Source: Mucilaginibacter geliditolerans
GTDB taxonomy: Bacteria > Bacteroidota > Bacteroidia > Sphingobacteriales > Sphingobacteriaceae
DNA length: 64,000 nt
Direction: 5' to 3'
NCBI RefSeq assembly: GCF_014200495.1
Contig: NZ_JACHBY010000002.1
Span: forward strand, 868,001-932,000
In this document: piece by piece, positions 44,057-52,984 of the stretch
Layout: each line of letters starts with the position of its first letter
Numbering within the stretch: position 1 is the stretch's first letter
The notes under the pieces: model-generated
Database searches by the model: none
What the model was told of the DNA's origin: nothing
What the model saw: only the letters and a program-made list of their open reading frames with translations
Made by a program: the position numbers and the translations under genes

Positions 44057-46480
44057 TTATCTAAATTTAAAGGCTACTGTAGCGCTGAATCTTCTCGGCA
44101 TCATCTGGCTTACATAGCTTCCCCAATACACCTCGTTGGTTAAATTATCCATCTTAAGGCTTACACGGTAAACAGGCTGATCATAACTGACTACCGCGTT
44201 AAGTACCGTATAGGCAGGCAAATAAAACTCACCTTGCGACCTTGATTGCTGGATGTAGGCTATGCCATTATAATTGCCGCCAATACCTAGTCCGAGCCCT
44301 TTTAATGAGCCACCCAGGAAATGGTAGCTCAGCCACAAATTGGCCGTTTGCGCAGGTCCGGTCCATTGGTGCAGGCCGTCCGCATCAGGATCGGTATTGA
44401 TGGTATAAATATTATTATAAGCGTAACCGGCTATCAGGTTAAATCCCCGGAACAGGTTAGCGATAACTTCTGCCTCAAAGCCTTTGCTCAATTGTCCACC
44501 GTTCTGTACTTCAAACTGTGTTTGCCCGGATACAAAGCTGTTATGTATCACATCGCTTACCTTAATGTGATAATAGCTCAGCGTACTGTTCAGCTTGCCA
44601 TCAAACAGATCCAGCTTTACACCACCCTCCCATTGATTGGCTTCGCTGGGTTTGAATGAGGAAAAAGTACCATCCGGCTGGCGCACCGGCGCGTTATTGC
44701 TAAAGCCGTTCATATAATTACCGAACAATGAAACCTGGTTAGGAACAATCTGATATACCAGCCCTAATTTTGGTGATAAAGCTGTTTGGTTATATTTCCC
44801 GGTTGTTGTATCCGCATTTATATTACGTGTACCACCATTTACAAAATGATCTACACGCAAACTGGCCATTGCTAATAAATTATCAGTAATGTTCAGCACA
44901 TCAGATGCATAGGCGCTATAGGTACTTTGCTGCGTGCTGCTTTTACTGTACGGAACTTTTGCCAGTGCCGCATTAAGCGAGGTTATAGTAAGCTCATTAT
45001 ATCTTGGATCGTTACCTTTTATGCTAACCTCATCAAAACCATAGATCATGGCTGATGTACTATTCACTGTATTGGTAAAATAATCGAGCCCGATAACAAC
45101 GCGGTTGCGCATCTTGCCTATCTTAAAATCGCCGTTAAAGTTTTGCTGCACTTCGGTATAATTATAAATGGTATGCTCATAACCCGGGTTACGGCTTACA
45201 GCAGTATCACCTAGAATACTGTTGTAGCTCCAGTCGCCCTGTACCGTTGAATTGGTTTGAGAAAACGCGGTTTGCGATTTCCATTTATCAGATATCTTAT
45301 AGTTTACCGTACCATATAAGCTTACCGAAGGGTCGGTTTCATACAAGTCATTACTACTGTAAGACTTTGTCCAGTCGATACCCAGATCACGCGGGTTGGT
45401 TTTGGTAAGGGAAGCCTCTGGAAACAAACGGTTAAAATCATTCGACTTTTGGTTATATATTTCCGCATCTAACGATATGGTAAGGCGGTCATTCACTTTA
45501 TATAATAAGGATGGCGCTACAAAAAACCGGTTAGTAAAACCTGCATCCTGAAAACTACCTTCGCTATCATAAGCTACATTGGTACGCAAGAACAGGCCTT
45601 TATCAGGATTTAACGGGGTATTAAAATCTGCCGTAACCCTATTCAATCCAAAACCACCATCGGTATAAGAAATTTCACCCTGAAACGTATCAAAAGGCTT
45701 TTTAGTGATCCGGTTTAATAAGCCACCAAAAGAAGTGAGGCTGCTGCCAAACAAAGTGGCTGAGGGGCCTTTTAATACTTCTATGCTCTCAATATTGGCT
45801 ACTTCAATACTGTTTCCCTTGGAATCCTGCAAACCATTGCGCAGGTAGCTGGTAGTGAAAAAACCGCGCAGGTTAAAAGAGTTAGACCCATTTACTAATG
45901 CCTGGCTTACACCTGCCACATTTTTTAGCACATCGTTATAGCTTACAATATTTTCGTCCTGTAATAATTCTTTAGGGACTACATTGTATACCTGCGGATC
46001 TTCCAGGTTTTTAAGCGGCATTTTAGCCACATCATCTGTTTCCTTTTTCGCAAACTTGTTATATCCCGATGTAACAGTTACTTCCTGTAAGGCTTTATTA
46101 TCTTCGGAAATTGTAAAGTTTGTGATGATAGCTTCACCAGGCTTTATTTCTACCTGCCTGCTTTGGGTAAGCATGCCGGTATGTTTTAATGTAAGTGTGT
46201 AAGTACCGGGAATAATATTGGAGATGGTATAATTCCCCTGTTCATCAGAAACAGCACCTTTATGTGTATTGCTTAAAATTATGCTGACATATTGAGCAGG
46301 TTTACCGTCGGACGTAGTTATTGTTCCGTTAATAGAACCTGTTTGTATCTGTGCATGCCCAAATTGGAAACAGAAGATCAGTGACAGGCAGCCTAACCAT
46401 TTCAATACTGAAAATGGATCAGGCGTTTTTTTAGTGGATAAGGCTTTGTACGTATTACTGCATAGTAATAAAGAATTCAT
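44057..46480 (-). CDS. TonB-dependent siderophore receptor (paralogue of the neighbour)
   Basis: 807 residues: leader with hydrophobic core LGCLSLIFCFQFGHAQ, preceded by about 28 extra residues that may mean the true start is internal. CarboxypepD_reg domain (INGTITTSDGKPAQYVSIIL), plug (NIESIEVLKGPSATLFGSSL), barrel ending SATVAFKFR. It is the first gene of the leftward iron group (receptor, receptor, PepSY protein, small membrane protein). The leader region holds a GC-rich hairpin, listed separately. Confidence 0.92.
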   Translation of the reverse strand: MNSLLLCSNTYKALSTKKTPDPFSVLKWLGCLSLIFCFQFGHAQIQTGSINGTITTSDGKPAQYVSIILSNTHKGAVSDEQGNYTISNIIPGTYTLTLKHTGMLTQSRQVEIKPGEAIITNFTISEDNKALQEVTVTSGYNKFAKKETDDVAKMPLKNLEDPQVYNVVPKELLQDENIVSYNDVLKNVAGVSQALVNGSNSFNLRGFFTTSYLRNGLQDSKGNSIEVANIESIEVLKGPSATLFGSSLTSFGGLLNRITKKPFDTFQGEISYTDGGFGLNRVTADFNTPLNPDKGLFLRTNVAYDSEGSFQDAGFTNRFFVAPSLLYKVNDRLTISLDAEIYNQKSNDFNRLFPEASLTKTNPRDLGIDWTKSYSSNDLYETDPSVSLYGTVNYKISDKWKSQTAFSQTNSTVQGDWSYNSILGDTAVSRNPGYEHTIYNYTEVQQNFNGDFKIGKMRNRVVIGLDYFTNTVNSTSAMIYGFDEVSIKGNDPRYNELTITSLNAALAKVPYSKSSTQQSTYSAYASDVLNITDNLLAMASLRVDHFVNGGTRNINADTTTGKYNQTALSPKLGLVYQIVPNQVSLFGNYMNGFSNNAPVRQPDGTFSSFKPSEANQWEGGVKLDLFDGKLNSTLSYYHIKVSDVIHNSFVSGQTQFEVQNGGQLSKGFEAEVIANLFRGFNLIAGYAYNNIYTINTDPDADGLHQWTGPAQTANLWLSYHFLGGSLKGLGLGIGGNYNGIAYIQQSRSQGEFYLPAYTVLNAVVSYDQPVYRVSLKMDNLTNEVYWGSYVSQMMPRRFSATVAFKFR

Positions 46481-46525
46481 AGTTTTGTTGAAATGATTAA
46501 TTTGTTGAAGAATGAATTAGCATTT

Positions 46526-46559
46526 GCCCGGTGTGAAGTTTGGCGACGAATCACCGGGC
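46526..46559. other. GC-rich hairpin in the leader of the siderophore receptor genes
   Basis: Arms GCCCGGTG and CACCGGGC are perfect, with an 18-base loop, 46-79 bases ahead of the receptor start. Rightward it is followed by TTTTTATT, so it would terminate an antisense transcript; leftward it is a stable leader structure. No known riboswitch consensus, including the B12 box, was found in it. Confidence 0.5.
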
Positions 46560-46715
46560 TTTTTATTGGATATGTTTTAGGGCGGGTCAGAGATATCGGC
46601 AGGCATGGGTGATTGCTGTTTCATGGATTTAGCGACTAAATAAGTTGATGACAACAAAGTAAATGCTTATTTAGAATAAATCCAAATAAAAATAACGTCA
46701 ATATTTTAAGCTACA

Positions 46716-46728
46716 GGAATGACATTCC
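46716..46728. promoter_or_regulatory. Palindrome GGAATG-A-CATTCC upstream of the receptor genes
   Basis: A perfect 13-base palindrome about 240 bases upstream of the receptor start, in the 471-base gap 46481-46951. It does not look like a classical Fur box. Regulatory role is only a guess. Confidence 0.25.
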
Positions 46729-46850
46729 ATGTAAATAAGCACAGTGATTTCGCCCCGGCTTTTGGCTTGAGGAATAAATGGGGTTTTTAAAAAACCTTGA
46801 GAAAACAACAAAACTCAAACCCTGAGTGAAAGATCGGATTTGAGCACAAA

Positions 46851-46882
46851 AAAACGCGTAATTACAGTTAATTACGCGTTTT
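46851..46882 (-). terminator. Terminator of the sialic-acid locus
   Basis: Perfect 14-base arms (AAAACGCGTAATTA and TAATTACGCGTTTT) with loop CAGT, followed leftward by a run of seven T. It lies 70 bases past the esterase remnant and closes the leftward nan unit. Confidence 0.95.
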
Positions 46883-46951
46883 ATAGAAATTGAAATATAC
46901 CTGGCTTTAATGGCTTATTTTTCAATTAAGTCATCATCAGCAATAAAATCC

Positions 46952-47227
46952 TTACCGAGCGCTTTCACAAATACTGCCGTAAACATCCATTTTACCGGGT
47001 TCTGATTTTCTGTTGATCGAAAACTTCCTACCATTTGTTATACTATTCCCTAAAAATACAACATCACCACTGGTAATGGCTAAAAGCCGGAATAACGAGG
47101 AACGCTGCTGATAAAATGTTGGAAAAGCCTGATCATTTAATCCCTGAGGCTTAATTTGAGCGAAAGCTTGACCGTAACCCGTCAATAACAAAAGTACCAG
47201 GATCTTCTTTATGTTCAGCTGCATCAT
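46952..47227 (-). pseudogene. SGNH-esterase remnant joined out of frame to an unrelated tail
   Basis: From the ATG at 47227 the frame gives a signal peptide (NIKKILVLLLLTGYGQAFAQ) and the first block of an SGNH hydrolase (GDVVFLGNSITNG, with the nucleophile serine). After NG it runs into RKFSINRKSEPG and stops 90 residues in, without the rest of the SGNH fold. In the next frame, from an in-frame ATG at about 47035, the same DNA reads VGSFRSTENQNPVKWMFTA and on through FVKALGKDFIADDDLIEK to a stop at 46915-46917, which looks like the C-terminus of another protein. A deletion probably fused the start of one gene to the end of another. The identity of the tail is unknown to me. Confidence 0.7.
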
Positions 47228-47238
47228 ACTTCTGTGGA

Positions 47239-48411
47239 TCAATTTTTCCAGCTAACTGTAGTAAATACGATTTGCTTATACCCGTCCTTTTCATACAATA
47301 TACCCACTGTAGCGCCGGAAAGTTTAATAAGATCCGAGTAAGTACTGTAATCCCCATTATATCCTTCGGGAGCTTTCGCGATCAACTTATTTATTTTCCA
47401 GGATTTGCCTTCATCAAAACTGATACGGAGCGTTAAATTATTCCTGTTAGTTGTGTCGGCATCGTTACATACCGCCAAAATGCTTTTCGTTTTTCCGCTA
47501 ATGTTCAGGATACTGCCCTGGCAAACCGGATCAGGCAAATGAGGATCAAACCATGTTTTATCCCAGCTTTGTCCGCCGTCGTTACTGATCGCTACTATTC
47601 TTTGCTTTATATTTCCAAATTGATTCCGGATATTCATCATCAGCCTGTTTCCCGGTAATTCAGCAGCCATTACTTCATTACCACCAGGCATATTCACATC
47701 CTCACTTATTTTAAATGTTTTGCCATGGTCATCGGTATAGTAGCCAAAGGCTCGTCCGTCAGCATAATTTTTTTGTGGCGCTCCCGCTGAGTGATTAGCC
47801 GCAACATATATACGTCCGCGATATTTTCCTTCGTTAAATTGTATGGCATGCCCGGGCGTATTGGCAAAACTGCGCCAGTCTTCACTGAAATTATAAGCCT
47901 TATTAAAATTTGGCTGTTTTGGCTTGTGCACCTGTAAGGTAATATTTACAGGAGCCGACCAGCTTGCACCATTGTCGACCGATGTTTTATACCACACCTC
48001 CCGAACACCCAGCCCTCTTCTCAACTTTGATTCAGATACATTACCGGTATTATAAAACAGGAATAGCCTGCCTTTTGGATAGGCCGGATCTGTCATATCA
48101 ACAACCGGCGCGGCATTATCTGTTTGCAGGGTATCGTTTGTTGCAACTGTTTGTATCCCGCCCCAGGTTTTACCATCATCCCGGCTTCGCTTCATCACTA
48201 TTTTTATATTGCCAAAGTCGCCGGCGCCATTTAAGCGACCCTCGCAAAAAGCCAGCAGACTTCCATCCGGAGCTTTTACTATTGCCGGTATCCTGAACGA
48301 TTTAAAACCGTCAGATCCCGAAACAAAAACCGGCACTTCGCTTACCTGGGCACTTGCTGTTAAAGCGCACATTACACTTAGTAATGTGTATATGAATAGT
48401 CTTTTCATCAT
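47239..48411 (-). CDS. nanH: Exo-alpha-sialidase (GH33)
   Basis: 390 residues, signal peptide (LFIYTLLSVMCALTASAQ). The FRIP motif (GFKSFRIPAIVKAPDG) gives the first arginine of the triad, and EGR in LLAFCEGRLNGAGDFG the catalytic-loop region. Asp boxes repeat as SRDDGKTW, SVDNGASW, SNDGGQSW and SFDEGKSW. NIRNQFG supplies a later arginine and GILYEKDGYKQI the nucleophile tyrosine. It releases terminal sialic acid from glycans outside the inner membrane. It overlaps the AGE epimerase stop (ATGATGA) and is the last intact gene of the locus. Confidence 0.95.
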   Translation of the reverse strand: MMKRLFIYTLLSVMCALTASAQVSEVPVFVSGSDGFKSFRIPAIVKAPDGSLLAFCEGRLNGAGDFGNIKIVMKRSRDDGKTWGGIQTVATNDTLQTDNAAPVVDMTDPAYPKGRLFLFYNTGNVSESKLRRGLGVREVWYKTSVDNGASWSAPVNITLQVHKPKQPNFNKAYNFSEDWRSFANTPGHAIQFNEGKYRGRIYVAANHSAGAPQKNYADGRAFGYYTDDHGKTFKISEDVNMPGGNEVMAAELPGNRLMMNIRNQFGNIKQRIVAISNDGGQSWDKTWFDPHLPDPVCQGSILNISGKTKSILAVCNDADTTNRNNLTLRISFDEGKSWKINKLIAKAPEGYNGDYSTYSDLIKLSGATVGILYEKDGYKQIVFTTVSWKN

Positions 48412-49589
48412 TTTTTATAGCTATTTAATAATTGCATACAATACCATTCCTGACGGGGTAAATGGAACGGACCCTTAAATAAATTGCCCTTGGCAGTTTG
48501 GGCGATAGTACCATCGCGGTGCAGATAACCAAACCACTCACCGTTCGTTTTATCATGAAAATGACTATAAGAATAAGCATGTACCATTTTATGCCATTCA
48601 GCGTATTTTTCGTTTCCGGTAAGTGTATAAGCCAGCAAAGTGGCGATGATGGTTTCGTTATGCGGCCACCAGAATTTCATGTCCTGCCAATATTCCTGAA
48701 CCGGTTTATTATATACGTCCCGGAAATATAAGATGCCCCCATATTCCTTATCCCAGCCGCGTTCCCACATATAATCCAGCATTTTACAGCCCAAATCAAT
48801 TAATTGCGGGTCGTTATTACGATATTTTGCCTCATGCAGAATGAACCAGGCACCTTCAATTGCATGGCCCGGCGTTAATGTGCGGCCATCAATATGGTCA
48901 ATAATATTCCCATCAGGTGCAACCTGTTCCATAACACAACGGATATCGTGCTTCACAAAGTCCGTTTCAATTTCCTTCATCCATTTGACAATATATTCGT
49001 CACAACGCGGGTCGCCTATAGTTTCCCTTAACTGTTGCGCCGTGTTAATCATAATCATGGGCACGCCAATACCTTTTGCCGGGCGGGTTGGCTCAAACTT
49101 TGGCTGCAATAAACCGGGTATAGTTGCATATTCAATGCATTTGCCAAATAGGGTCCTTGCCTTTTCAGCAATTTCAGCGTCACCTGTTGCCTTTGCATAA
49201 GCCGCCATAGCGATTACCGCGAAAGTTTCAGAAAAAAAATAACGGCGTTTACGTATAGGGCTGCCATCTCGGGTTACGTGAAAAAACATTTGCCCGTCGG
49301 CATCAAAGCAATGTTCATTCAAAAAATCTATTCCTTTTTTTGCACCATCCAGCCACTCTTGTTTGGGCTCAACAGTATTATATAAAGTTGACAACAACCA
49401 GGCCGCGCGGCCCTGTATCCAAACAGCCTTATCATCATCGAGCAGTGTGCCATCATGGTCACGCATCAGCAAGTAACCGCCGTATTCTTCGTCAACAGAC
49501 CGAGGGAACCAGAAAGGCACGGTATCATTCAGCAATTGATGCTGGTAAAAATCTTTTAAATTAGATATATCGTCAGTTGTATAACTCAT
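48408..49589 (-). CDS. N-acylglucosamine 2-epimerase (AGE family), ManNAc to GlcNAc
   Basis: 393 residues, cytoplasmic. AGE (alpha/alpha)6-barrel signatures: DEEYGGYLLMRDHDG near the start, VWIQGRAAWLLSTLYN, TPGHAIEGAWFILHEA with the active-site histidine, FWWPHNETIIATLLAYTLTG and the final DGTIAQTAKGNLFKGPFHLP. In Bacteroidota sialic-acid pathways this enzyme converts ManNAc made by the lyase to GlcNAc without prior phosphorylation, unlike the E. coli kinase route. Its place between esterase and sialidase supports that role. Confidence 0.93.
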   Translation of the reverse strand: MSYTTDDISNLKDFYQHQLLNDTVPFWFPRSVDEEYGGYLLMRDHDGTLLDDDKAVWIQGRAAWLLSTLYNTVEPKQEWLDGAKKGIDFLNEHCFDADGQMFFHVTRDGSPIRKRRYFFSETFAVIAMAAYAKATGDAEIAEKARTLFGKCIEYATIPGLLQPKFEPTRPAKGIGVPMIMINTAQQLRETIGDPRCDEYIVKWMKEIETDFVKHDIRCVMEQVAPDGNIIDHIDGRTLTPGHAIEGAWFILHEAKYRNNDPQLIDLGCKMLDYMWERGWDKEYGGILYFRDVYNKPVQEYWQDMKFWWPHNETIIATLLAYTLTGNEKYAEWHKMVHAYSYSHFHDKTNGEWFGYLHRDGTIAQTAKGNLFKGPFHLPRQEWYCMQLLNSYKK

Positions 49590-49598
49590 ATTTTTATT

Positions 49599-51704
49599 TT
49601 AATAAAACAGGTTATTATGGTGTAATTTCATGGTGAATGTTGAAGCTGGTAATCCTGCTTCGTTAATTAAATTTGCCCGTGTAAAAGGCTGCATTGCGTA
49701 ATATATCGCCTGGATATTTTCTCCTGCCGGGATGAGAAGCATTACCTTATTGCCAATAATGGATGTTGCCGGTGTAAGATGATCGCCCTTATCATTTACC
49801 AGCTCGAACCCTTGCAATAGCATTTGATTTGCTATTTTCAGCTGTTTTGCAAATGAAAAAGAAACAACAATTTTATTGCCTTTTTTTAGGGCATTAATTG
49901 GCTCTGGACCATTGCCTGCTATATTCTTTTTATATGTATAATGCAGTGCCAGGTTTGCAAGCCGTTCACCAACAGGCCTTTTATTGGTATAGTGTACATT
50001 TAATGAGTCGCCCACATCATAACTTACCGCCATCTCCGTATTTGGAATTTGCTGTTGCAGCTTATGCTGACTATCCCTGAACGCAGGCCATGACGGACGG
50101 TTAATGCCGGATAGCTGCACATAATAAAAAGGAAAATTGTAGGCCCATTTTTTACGCCAGCTGCTAACCAATGTCTTAAACAGGTGTTCATGGAGTGCTA
50201 TATTATGGGCATTGCTTTCGCCCTGGTACCATACCACACCTTTTATAGCAAACTGTGTTAAGGGTGCAATAGCTGCCTCGTAATTATAACAGGGCTCATA
50301 AGTATGGCGCTGTCTGGAAGATTTTGCATTTTTTAAATTTATATCGGCACGGTCGCGGCACCATTGCATTACAAAATCAGATTTTCGCCAGTTAGCGATC
50401 ATATCAACCAGCAGGTCGTCGGTTTCCATTGTATATCGGTCAATCCATGATTCTGTTGGAGAGCCCCCTACTGCCACTTCTATTAACCCTATGGGAACAT
50501 TTGTTTGAGCAGCAACTTTTTTACCGAAATAATAGGCAACAGCCGAGAAATCTGCAGCAGACAGGCTATCGCATGTTTTCCAGCTTCCTGAAAAAAAACT
50601 GAGCTGGTTGGCTTTCGCCAATGCAGTTGAATCCCAAACAATCGGATCTGTTTCGGCCTGTAAATTCAGTTTATATAAATGCAGGTTTTTATTTAGCGCA
50701 CTCCTGCTTATTTCCTCCGTGCCGCCTGCTGATTTTTTTAAGGGAAAGAACATATTTGATTGCCCTGCACACAACCATACATCACCCATAAATATATTTT
50801 TCAGTTTTATAACTGAATCTTTGTCCGCTATACGCATAGCATAAGGCCCGCCTGCTTCCATGGCCGGGAAATTGACCTGCCATTGGCCATATTCATTTGT
50901 TTTTGTTTGAATTGGCTGATCTTTAAAAGTAACAGTGATCACATCACCTGTATTGGCCGAACCGTATACACGGATAATTTGGTTTCGTTGCAGCACCATG
51001 TTATCCGTAAATACGGCGGGTAATTTTAAGCCACCATAATCTCCAGTGATCCGCTGGTAACAAGTTTGCGCCAGTATTGCTGCGCCGTCTTTTGTTGGAT
51101 GCAGGTTATCAGGAAACAAATCAGGCCGGTTATACAAGGGGGTATGAAAATCAACCAAATTTGTTTTATTTGCTTTCGCGATTGCAGGGATCAGGCTTTG
51201 AATTTGCCAGTACCAATCCCTTGTACCTGATTTGAAGCGGGGATGACCGCTAAAGATCGGCGACAACAAGGCTATATATATTTTAACTTTCGGGTTTGCC
51301 TTTCTAAGCGTATCAATCAACCACGAGTAATCAGCCTCAAAATTCTGACCATAATCAGGCCAGTCTCGGGGATCAGTATCGTTTAACCCCAGGTGAATAA
51401 TGGCAATATCCGGTACTAAAGCAATCGCATTACTAAATTCAGCTGTTTTATAATAAGGGTTATGACCCTGTTTTAATAAGGTAGCGCCGCTATGCCCAAA
51501 GTTGCTAACCTCATATCCATCCCCCAATAAAGCCTGCAATTGAACAGGATAACATTCCGATTCCCGGTTTTGCAAACCGTAGCCATAGGTAACTGAATTA
51601 CCGATGCAAGCTACCTTTATAACTTTTTTTTGCGCATACAGATTTGTAGCCAACAATAAAATGGCTGGTAATAGAAAAAATAAAATGCGCTGCTTAGTAC
51701 TCAT
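49599..51704 (-). CDS. Two-domain sialate O-acetylesterase
   Basis: 701 residues from the ATG at 51704 (STKQRILFFLLPAILLLATN leader). Residues about 25-215 form a GDSL/SGNH esterase (VIKVACIGNSVTYGYGLQNR, FGHSGATL, HLGLNDTDP, DNLHPTKDGAAILA). Residues about 225-630 form a second SASA-type esterase domain (GDVWLCAGQSNMFFPLKK, then WYQGESNAHN). Both catalytic serines appear intact. It removes O-acetyl groups from sialic acids so that sialidase and lyase can act. The double-domain form is also known from other Bacteroidota nan loci. Confidence 0.92.
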   Translation of the reverse strand: MSTKQRILFFLLPAILLLATNLYAQKKVIKVACIGNSVTYGYGLQNRESECYPVQLQALLGDGYEVSNFGHSGATLLKQGHNPYYKTAEFSNAIALVPDIAIIHLGLNDTDPRDWPDYGQNFEADYSWLIDTLRKANPKVKIYIALLSPIFSGHPRFKSGTRDWYWQIQSLIPAIAKANKTNLVDFHTPLYNRPDLFPDNLHPTKDGAAILAQTCYQRITGDYGGLKLPAVFTDNMVLQRNQIIRVYGSANTGDVITVTFKDQPIQTKTNEYGQWQVNFPAMEAGGPYAMRIADKDSVIKLKNIFMGDVWLCAGQSNMFFPLKKSAGGTEEISRSALNKNLHLYKLNLQAETDPIVWDSTALAKANQLSFFSGSWKTCDSLSAADFSAVAYYFGKKVAAQTNVPIGLIEVAVGGSPTESWIDRYTMETDDLLVDMIANWRKSDFVMQWCRDRADINLKNAKSSRQRHTYEPCYNYEAAIAPLTQFAIKGVVWYQGESNAHNIALHEHLFKTLVSSWRKKWAYNFPFYYVQLSGINRPSWPAFRDSQHKLQQQIPNTEMAVSYDVGDSLNVHYTNKRPVGERLANLALHYTYKKNIAGNGPEPINALKKGNKIVVSFSFAKQLKIANQMLLQGFELVNDKGDHLTPATSIIGNKVMLLIPAGENIQAIYYAMQPFTRANLINEAGLPASTFTMKLHHNNLFY

Positions 51705-51757
51705 AACTGATTGATATTGCAACTAACTTAGTTGATTAACTCTGCTCATTAAACCGG

Positions 51758-52984
51758 TTACACATCCACAAAATCATTATCGCTGGGGCGCAGGAAGTAT
51801 AATTGTGCAGCTATTGCTACCAATACAGCAAATCCCAGCATCGCAAAATCATTTCTCAGATGCCCGCCATCAGATGACCGCCCTAAAAGATCGGTAATGA
51901 ATGCGCCAAAGAATACGCCGGTCATGTTCATAATGCCATAAGCGGTGGCTTTGTATTTATTTGATACAAACTGGCAAACAATGGGCATGTTGTTGGCATC
52001 AAAAATTCCATAACCCAGGCCAAAAAAGATAGCTGCTGTAATTATTAAAAACGTGGTATTACCAAAACCGAGCATCAGCAATGCGGGTATGGTTAAGGAC
52101 AACCCGATGGCGCTGGTAAAAACTCTTCCTCTTAAATTTTTCTGAACCCATCTATCAGACAATATCCCACCCAAAACCACACCCAGTAATGATGAAGCAG
52201 CAATGGCAATAGTCGACAACGGGCCCGCCTTTGCCATAGGCATATGCAGGTTTTGGGCAAAAAGCGTTGGGAGCCAATTTTTAGCAGCCCAGCCCGGAAG
52301 ACTGGCCACCGCAAAATAAAACAGGATCACCAAAAAGGGGATACTCGAAAACAAGGCGGTAAGGCCTTTAAATTTTGGTAAAGTTGCTGCCGGGGCATCG
52401 ACAATGTCAGGCGACTTTTTATGTTCCTTTAAAAGGATAATCAAGACAAAGGAATATAATATACCCACCAAACCAAAGGAATGAAAGGTAGTCTGCCATG
52501 AAAATCTGGCAGCGATTGTTGCCCCAAAACCGCCCAATGCCTGCCCTATGTAAAAGCCCGTCATGTGAATACCTATAGCCAGTGATCGTGTTTTTGATGA
52601 ATGAAAATCTGCAAGCAGCGATAAACCTGCCGGTATGTATAAGGCCTCGCTTATGCCCATAATGGCCCTTAACCAGTATATCTGGTTAAACGTTGTTGCA
52701 AAACCCATGGCAAATGTTACCGCTGACCACACGAGTAAACTATAAACAATTAACCACTTGCGGTTTGCCTTATCTGCAATAATTCCGGAGAGGGGGCTTA
52801 CTATGCCATATATCCAAAGAAATATAGCCATCAGGTGCCCGAAATTGGTTGCTGATTTTAATTGTGCTATATCCATTTGCATGGCAGGCCGCATTACCGA
52901 CAGCATTTGCCTGTCCATATAATTGAGCAAAGCCACTACCCAAAGTAAGCCAACTAAAATCCACGGATAACTTTTACTCTGCAT
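51758..52984 (-). CDS. MFS transporter, probable sialic-acid permease
   Basis: 408 residues, 12 expected helices, of the anion:cation symporter type: LLNYMDRQMLSVMRPAMQ in helix 1, GIISGIIADKANRKW-like loop (SGIIADKANRKWLIVYSLLV), GISEALYIPAGLSLLADFHS in helix 4 to 5, and GVVLGGILSDRWVQKN. Its start overlaps the mutarotase stop by 11 bases. Neu5Ac uptake is inferred from its position between mutarotase and esterase, as with NanT in Bacteroidota nan loci. Confidence 0.85.
   Translation of the reverse strand: MQSKSYPWILVGLLWVVALLNYMDRQMLSVMRPAMQMDIAQLKSATNFGHLMAIFLWIYGIVSPLSGIIADKANRKWLIVYSLLVWSAVTFAMGFATTFNQIYWLRAIMGISEALYIPAGLSLLADFHSSKTRSLAIGIHMTGFYIGQALGGFGATIAARFSWQTTFHSFGLVGILYSFVLIILLKEHKKSPDIVDAPAATLPKFKGLTALFSSIPFLVILFYFAVASLPGWAAKNWLPTLFAQNLHMPMAKAGPLSTIAIAASSLLGVVLGGILSDRWVQKNLRGRVFTSAIGLSLTIPALLMLGFGNTTFLIITAAIFFGLGYGIFDANNMPIVCQFVSNKYKATAYGIMNMTGVFFGAFITDLLGRSSDGGHLRNDFAMLGFAVLVAIAAQLYFLRPSDNDFVDV

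Noticed and set aside
46481..46950. Cobalamin riboswitch ahead of the TonB receptors
   Set aside because: No B12 box or matching stem arrangement was found; the receptors are of the siderophore type.
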